Origin: JAUWGC01 sp963753055
Lineage (GTDB): Bacteria; Bacteroidota; Bacteroidia; Bacteroidales; B18-G4
Direction of reading: 5' to 3'
NCBI GenBank assembly: GCA_963753055.1
Contig: CAVWAP010000006.1
Coordinates: forward strand, 1-10,794
Length of the DNA stretch: 10,794 nucleotides
This document shows, piece after piece, positions 7,851 to 10,794 of this stretch. Position 1 is the stretch's first letter. Every line of letters starts with the position of its first letter. A program made the position numbers and the translations under genes. The notes under the pieces were generated by a model. That model was given only the letters and a program-made list of their open reading frames with translations, was not told the origin of the DNA and did no database searches.

Positions 7851-7926
7851 AGTAGTTTCGCTTATGATTTAATAATTCCTTAAAATCCAAAGGCTTAGAA
7901 CTTATAGCAAAACTAGCTTGAAAAGG

Positions 7927-7967
7927 GTGGAATTGTCAATACCCAGAAAGTGGAATAAAAGTGGAAT
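7927..7967. promoter_or_regulatory. GTGGAAT direct-repeat array upstream of the Phenol_MetA_deg/DUF1254 operon
   Basis: Three copies of GTGGAAT on the plus strand start at 7927, 7950 and 7961. The last two lie within identical 10-mers AAAGTGGAAT (7947-7956 and 7958-7967) repeated every 11 bp, and the first is 23 bp away, about two helical turns. They sit 77-117 bp upstream of ATG 7850. Position and helical phasing would suit an activator site, but no regulator is encoded nearby and I cannot place a convincing Bacteroidota promoter (TTTG / TAnnTTTG) in the 7851-8041 gap. Confidence 0.35.
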
Positions 7968-8041
7968 TTTAGCTCACCTGCTGTCTTTTTACTTCATCTC
8001 CTGGTATCATTTTTCCTTGTTGGTGCATACTAGAAATAATG

Positions 8042-8359
8042 CTATTGCGCCATTTTTAATCCCGGAGCATAAGAGTATTGTGGAAGAAACCAGCCTTCAA
8101 CGGCCGAAGCTCCATTTACATTTTCTAACATTTTTTCCCATAATACAGCTCCTTCCTCCCCTAACAAACCTACTGTATTCTGAAGTTTTTCATGATAGTC
8201 CAGGGGATCTTCGGCCCATGTGGTTAAGATGTATAAAGGCTGCTCAATTCCAAGAAACCCGGAAAATACCCGGAAGCCTGATTTGATGCCTTTGTCCTGA
8301 GCATAAAGCCCCATGCTTACTAATGCTAGCAGCAACACAACTAATTTATTTTTTTTCAT
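8042..8359 (-). CDS. Short exported protein of unknown function
   Basis: 105 residues from ATG 8359. The signal peptide (MKKNKLVVLLLALVSMGLYA/QDK) cleaves after residue 21, leaving Gln at +1. The mature 84 residues contain IEQPLYILTTWAEDPLDYHE, then LLGEEGAVLWEKMLENV and EGWFLPQYSYAPGLK. The pattern (beta strand, then a long helix, then an aromatic terminal strand) resembles the second half of longer exported dimeric alpha/beta-barrel-like proteins I recall from Bacteroidota. On that view a signal peptide sits directly on a C-terminal domain, with the first domain lost or never present; this is only an impression. It lies 31 bp downstream of the PorT-like gene, probably in the same transcript. 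Confidence 0.6.
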   Translation of the reverse strand: MKKNKLVVLLLALVSMGLYAQDKGIKSGFRVFSGFLGIEQPLYILTTWAEDPLDYHEKLQNTVGLLGEEGAVLWEKMLENVNGASAVEGWFLPQYSYAPGLKMAQ

Positions 8360-8390
8360 TTTTTAGTTTAAACTGTATATGTTTTGCTTA

Positions 8391-9122
8391 TTAAAACTCC
8401 TTTCTGATCATTTGGGATCGGCTACCATGAAATGGAAAAACTGCTGAAATCTGGAACACTGAATTCCGGTAGGATTCCCCACTATTTTTAGATATATCCA
8501 GCAAACCAATGGTATAACGACCGTGTATTTCCATCGCTTTACCTCCCTTTTCTTTTGAGATCACATAGCCCACATCGATACCCACCCCGATATCCCATCC
8601 CTTTGTATCGGACTTGATATCTTGGGAATAGTCAAGCGCATTGCTGTTTTCAAAAGTATTTTGGTATAAATTGGATGCACCAGTGCGGAAACTGATTTCC
8701 GGCCCAGCCTGAAAGGTTAACTTGTCTGTATAATTAAATCTGAAGTGAAGAGGGACATTGATATAGCTCAATCTTCGGGAAAGGCTTGCCGAACTGAGAT
8801 TGATTGAATCCAGCGTTGGATTACCAGAAAGTGGAATTGCAAGGTTCCTGGATCCTTTCCGTGCAAGAGGAAGAAATTCTGGCGCAAAGAAAAAGCGATC
8901 GGATATCTTAATATTGGCAACCAAACCAAAATGTGCTCCGGGTTTGATGGAAGAAGGGTCGATTCCGGGTGTGGATGACAGATTTAAACCTCCCTTGACG
9001 CTGAAATAAAAATTTTCACTGGCGACCTTATCACCAAAAATCAAAACAATAATGGCAGCCTGCGAAAATCCAATCCTGGCAATAAACAACAAAGCGATTA
9101 TTATTGGAAGTGCTTTCTTCAT
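8391..9122 (-). CDS. PorT-family outer-membrane beta-barrel protein
   Basis: 243 residues from ATG 9122-9120; the codon just before it is GTG, so a start one codon earlier is formally possible. The signal peptide (MKKALPIIIALLFIARIGFS/QAA) again leaves Gln at +1. The mature part shows the OMP_b-brl_2 (PorT-like) layout: FSVKGGLNLSS at the N-terminus, HFGLVANIKISDRFFFAPEF, YINVPLHFRFNYTDKLTFQ, AGPEISFRTGAS, GWDIGVGIDVGYVI, and EIHGRYTIGLLDIS near the end, with eight or so amphipathic strands. This broad family is used for many unassigned 8-strand barrels, so the name does not imply a role in the type IX secretion system. A 155-bp gap to the mscS stop suggests its own promoter; the short exported gene follows. 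Confidence 0.8.
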   Translation of the reverse strand: MKKALPIIIALLFIARIGFSQAAIIVLIFGDKVASENFYFSVKGGLNLSSTPGIDPSSIKPGAHFGLVANIKISDRFFFAPEFLPLARKGSRNLAIPLSGNPTLDSINLSSASLSRRLSYINVPLHFRFNYTDKLTFQAGPEISFRTGASNLYQNTFENSNALDYSQDIKSDTKGWDIGVGIDVGYVISKEKGGKAMEIHGRYTIGLLDISKNSGESYRNSVFQISAVFPFHGSRSQMIRKEF

Positions 9123-9280
9123 CACATTTTCTTTTTACATTTCATTTTATCTTAGCCAGCCATTTCAAATGGTCAATACTTTCATCAAAGATTAGTCTAG
9201 CAAATAGTAAGAGTAAAATTAGGGTTACTATTCAGGGCATTCAATACCCCTTTGGTGGTGAAAAAGTAGAAAATTTCAAT

Positions 9281-10119
9281 TTATTCATCCCTTTTTACAA
9301 TCAGGTTGGGATAGGGAATTACTATTCCCGCCTTGTTAAAACCTTCTTTTACCTCTTCATTAAAAATCCAATGAACTTTTAAAGCATCTACAGGGTTCTC
9401 GACCCAAACAAGTGCCCCCAAAATGATGGAATAGGTCCCAAATTCCAGGAGCCTGACCTCAACTTTAGGTTTCTTGTCCTGTTTTTGGGCATCGGTGCGT
9501 ATGTCGATGGAGAGCGGACTCTTCTCACAGACCTCCCTGATAATTTTCTTTGCCACTTCAATATCACTCTCAAAGCTGATTTGAAATTTCACAATCTCGC
9601 GCACATGGTCTTCACGGTAGGAGGAATTGACCACATCACTTGACACTATTTTGGAATTGGGAATGATCAACCTGCGATTGCTTGTATCCCTGATTACAGT
9701 ATAAAGCATTTTAATCTCTTCCACCTTGCCTTCATGTAGATTGCCCACCTTAATCCAATGGGTAAGGGTAAAGGGCCTGAAAATGATAATTACCGCACCC
9801 GACACAAAATTTGCAAGAACATCTTTGGCTGCAAAACCAATGATGGCAGTTGCGATGCCTGCACTGGCCAATAATGAAGTTGTAAGGGATTTCACATGAG
9901 GCTCCAGGGAGATGGCATAGCTTACCCCAATGAGCAGAATACTAAACGCAAAAAGGAGGTTATTAGAAGAAACCTACCGGGATCAGTTTTATGCCTGGCA
10001 CTGGATTTTTGATACACAAAGAACATTCCCTTTTTGATGATCCAACCCACTCCGACCGAAAGGAGCAGGATGATAATCATTGCTGCTATGCGGGCAAATT
10101 CACTATCTGGTATATTCAT
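9281..10119 (-). pseudogene. Small-conductance mechanosensitive channel (MscS family), split by one frameshift
   Basis: Start ATG 10119 encodes an N-terminal membrane helix (FARIAAMIIILLLSVGVGWII), then a basic stretch up to KTDPGRF. Near 9965-9975 the frame changes and continues as NNLLFAFSILLIGVSYAIS (TM2), with the MscS pore helix and beta domain following: ASAGIATAIIGFAAKDVLAN, FVSGAVIIIFRPF, KVGNLHEGKVEEIKMLYTVI, RRLIIPNSKIVSSDVVNSS. The C-terminal alpha/beta domain runs to the TAA at 9281. The 839-nt span is one base short of 280 codons, so a single lost base explains it, and the corrected 279 residues match a small MscS (E. coli MscS has 286). Uncorrected, the first frame stops at 9922 and the remainder is open from about 9895 (GTG) only. 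MscS channels open under membrane tension to release osmolytes. The gene follows the DcaP-like porin gene by 24 bp. Confidence 0.82.
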
Positions 10120-10143
10120 ATCCCGTCAAAGAGGTGAGATTTT

Positions 10144-10794
10144 CTAATCTGTAAACTTCAATTTGGCTGACAATTGAATGCGTTGTGCAAAGCCTGTTGT
10201 TCCATCAACAATTCTCTGTTTCCCCGCCATATATTCTGCCCCAATGGCGAATCTTTTATAAATACCCCAGCGGATATTTGCATGCACTGTTGTGCCTAAT
10301 TCCTGTGCATCGGATGTCCGGTTATCAGGGCTATTCAGTGCAGCCCAATCGATTGACAATGTGGAAGCCAGGTTGGATGCCCAGTAGTGCTCAACTCCTG
10401 CTACGAAATTTAGTACGGGGATCGTTGTAAGTGATCCGTCAGCATTAAGAACAGCATCTGCTCCGGAGCCGGCAACGGCTCCAATATCCTGTCCCCAACC
10501 TTTACCATAAGCCAGTCCCCACATAAATTTGTCGTATTTGGCATATTTCAGTGCACCCGTGAAATGAAATCCAAGTCCCAATGCTGAGGACTTTCCCATG
10601 GTACTGCTTGCCCATCTGGGCTGTTTTACAATGGCCGCAAATTGCATGTGACCCATGCGATGTGTCCAGTTTATCCTGCCTGTAAGATTGGGCATATATT
10701 GCCGTGACTCTCCGTCCAGGTTGTATGGATTACCAATGGAAGTGCTTGGACTTTCAATGGCAGCTGCCCACCTGAAATGTTTGCCGGCAGCATC
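10144..10794 (-). CDS. DcaP-like outer-membrane porin, partial (N-terminus beyond window)
   Basis: 216 C-terminal residues are visible; the frame is open to the window edge, so the Met at 10695 is internal. The visible sequence starts AGKHFRWAAAIESPSTSIGN and goes on with LTGRINWTHRMGHMQFAAIV, LGLGFHFTGALKYAKYDKFM, LNFVAGVEHYWASNLASTLS, and a C-terminal GIYKRFAIGAEYMAG...RIQLSAKLKFTD. The AAIESPS motif followed by paired porin strands (RWGIYKR / FAIGAEYMAGK) and the closing strand ending in Phe plus two residues are typical of DcaP-like trimeric porins in Gram-negative bacteria. Substrate unknown. It precedes the MscS gene by 24 bp, so the two probably share a transcript and an envelope/osmotic context, which is inference. 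Confidence 0.65.
   Translation of the reverse strand, partial: DAAGKHFRWAAAIESPSTSIGNPYNLDGESRQYMPNLTGRINWTHRMGHMQFAAIVKQPRWASSTMGKSSALGLGFHFTGALKYAKYDKFMWGLAYGKGWGQDIGAVAGSGADAVLNADGSLTTIPVLNFVAGVEHYWASNLASTLSIDWAALNSPDNRTSDAQELGTTVHANIRWGIYKRFAIGAEYMAGKQRIVDGTTGFAQRIQLSAKLKFTD

Noticed and set aside
7918..8286. Plus-strand open frame of 122 codons running from the intergenic gap into the short exported gene
   Set aside because: No family resemblance, and it overlaps a gene with a clear signal peptide on the other strand.
9235..9249. Small hairpin (minus strand GGGTA, 5-nt loop, TGCCC) after mscS
   Set aside because: Only a 5-bp stem including one G-U pair and no T run after it, too weak to call a terminator.
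1..10794. Possible mobile island or defence system
   Set aside because: No transposase, integrase, tRNA boundary, nuclease, helicase or toxin-like gene; all genes fit ordinary envelope functions on one strand.

Overview
The window looks like a chromosomal fragment of a member of the Bacteroidota. Nearly every exported protein has a signal peptide whose predicted cleavage site leaves Gln at position +1 (the Bacteroidota 'Q-rule'). The families seen (PorT-like barrel, DUF2490, DUF481 with an N-terminal small beta-domain, POTRA-less Omp85-like barrel) are common in that phylum, and Shine-Dalgarno sequences are weak or absent. All genes lie on the minus strand, so transcription runs from high to low coordinates. 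I see no tRNA, rRNA, CRISPR array, transposase or integrase, and no gene-free stretch above 300 bp.

Layout in order of transcription. (1) 10794-10144: C-terminal part of a DcaP-like outer-membrane barrel. (2) 10119-9281: a small MscS channel gene, split by one frameshift. (3) 9122-8391: PorT-type outer-membrane barrel. (4) 8359-8042: short exported protein of unknown function. (5) 7850-6795: Phenol_MetA_deg-type outer-membrane barrel. (6) 6732-5098: intact DUF1254/DUF1214 lipoprotein. (7) 5083-4047: DUF481 barrel protein, split by one frameshift. (8) 4025-2432: a second DUF1254/DUF1214 gene, non-lipoprotein, broken by four +1 frameshifts. (9) 2294-1545: K/E-rich helical protein of unknown function. 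(10) 1534-779: DUF2490 protein. (11) 782-1: N-terminal 260 residues of a POTRA-less Omp85-like barrel, overlapping DUF2490 by 4 bp. Spacing suggests three or four transcription units; the tightest are 7850-2432 (gaps of 62, 14 and 21 bp) and 2294-1 (10 bp gap, then a 4 bp overlap).

Every gene encodes an envelope protein. The central block pairs two DUF1254/DUF1214 proteins with a Phenol_MetA_deg barrel and a DUF481 barrel. I infer an outer-membrane/periplasmic module for handling a hydrophobic or small organic substrate, but no substrate can be read from the sequence. The most checkable anomaly is the set of six indels in three genes: all three reading frames can be restored without internal stops, so recent gene decay and assembly error are both possible.
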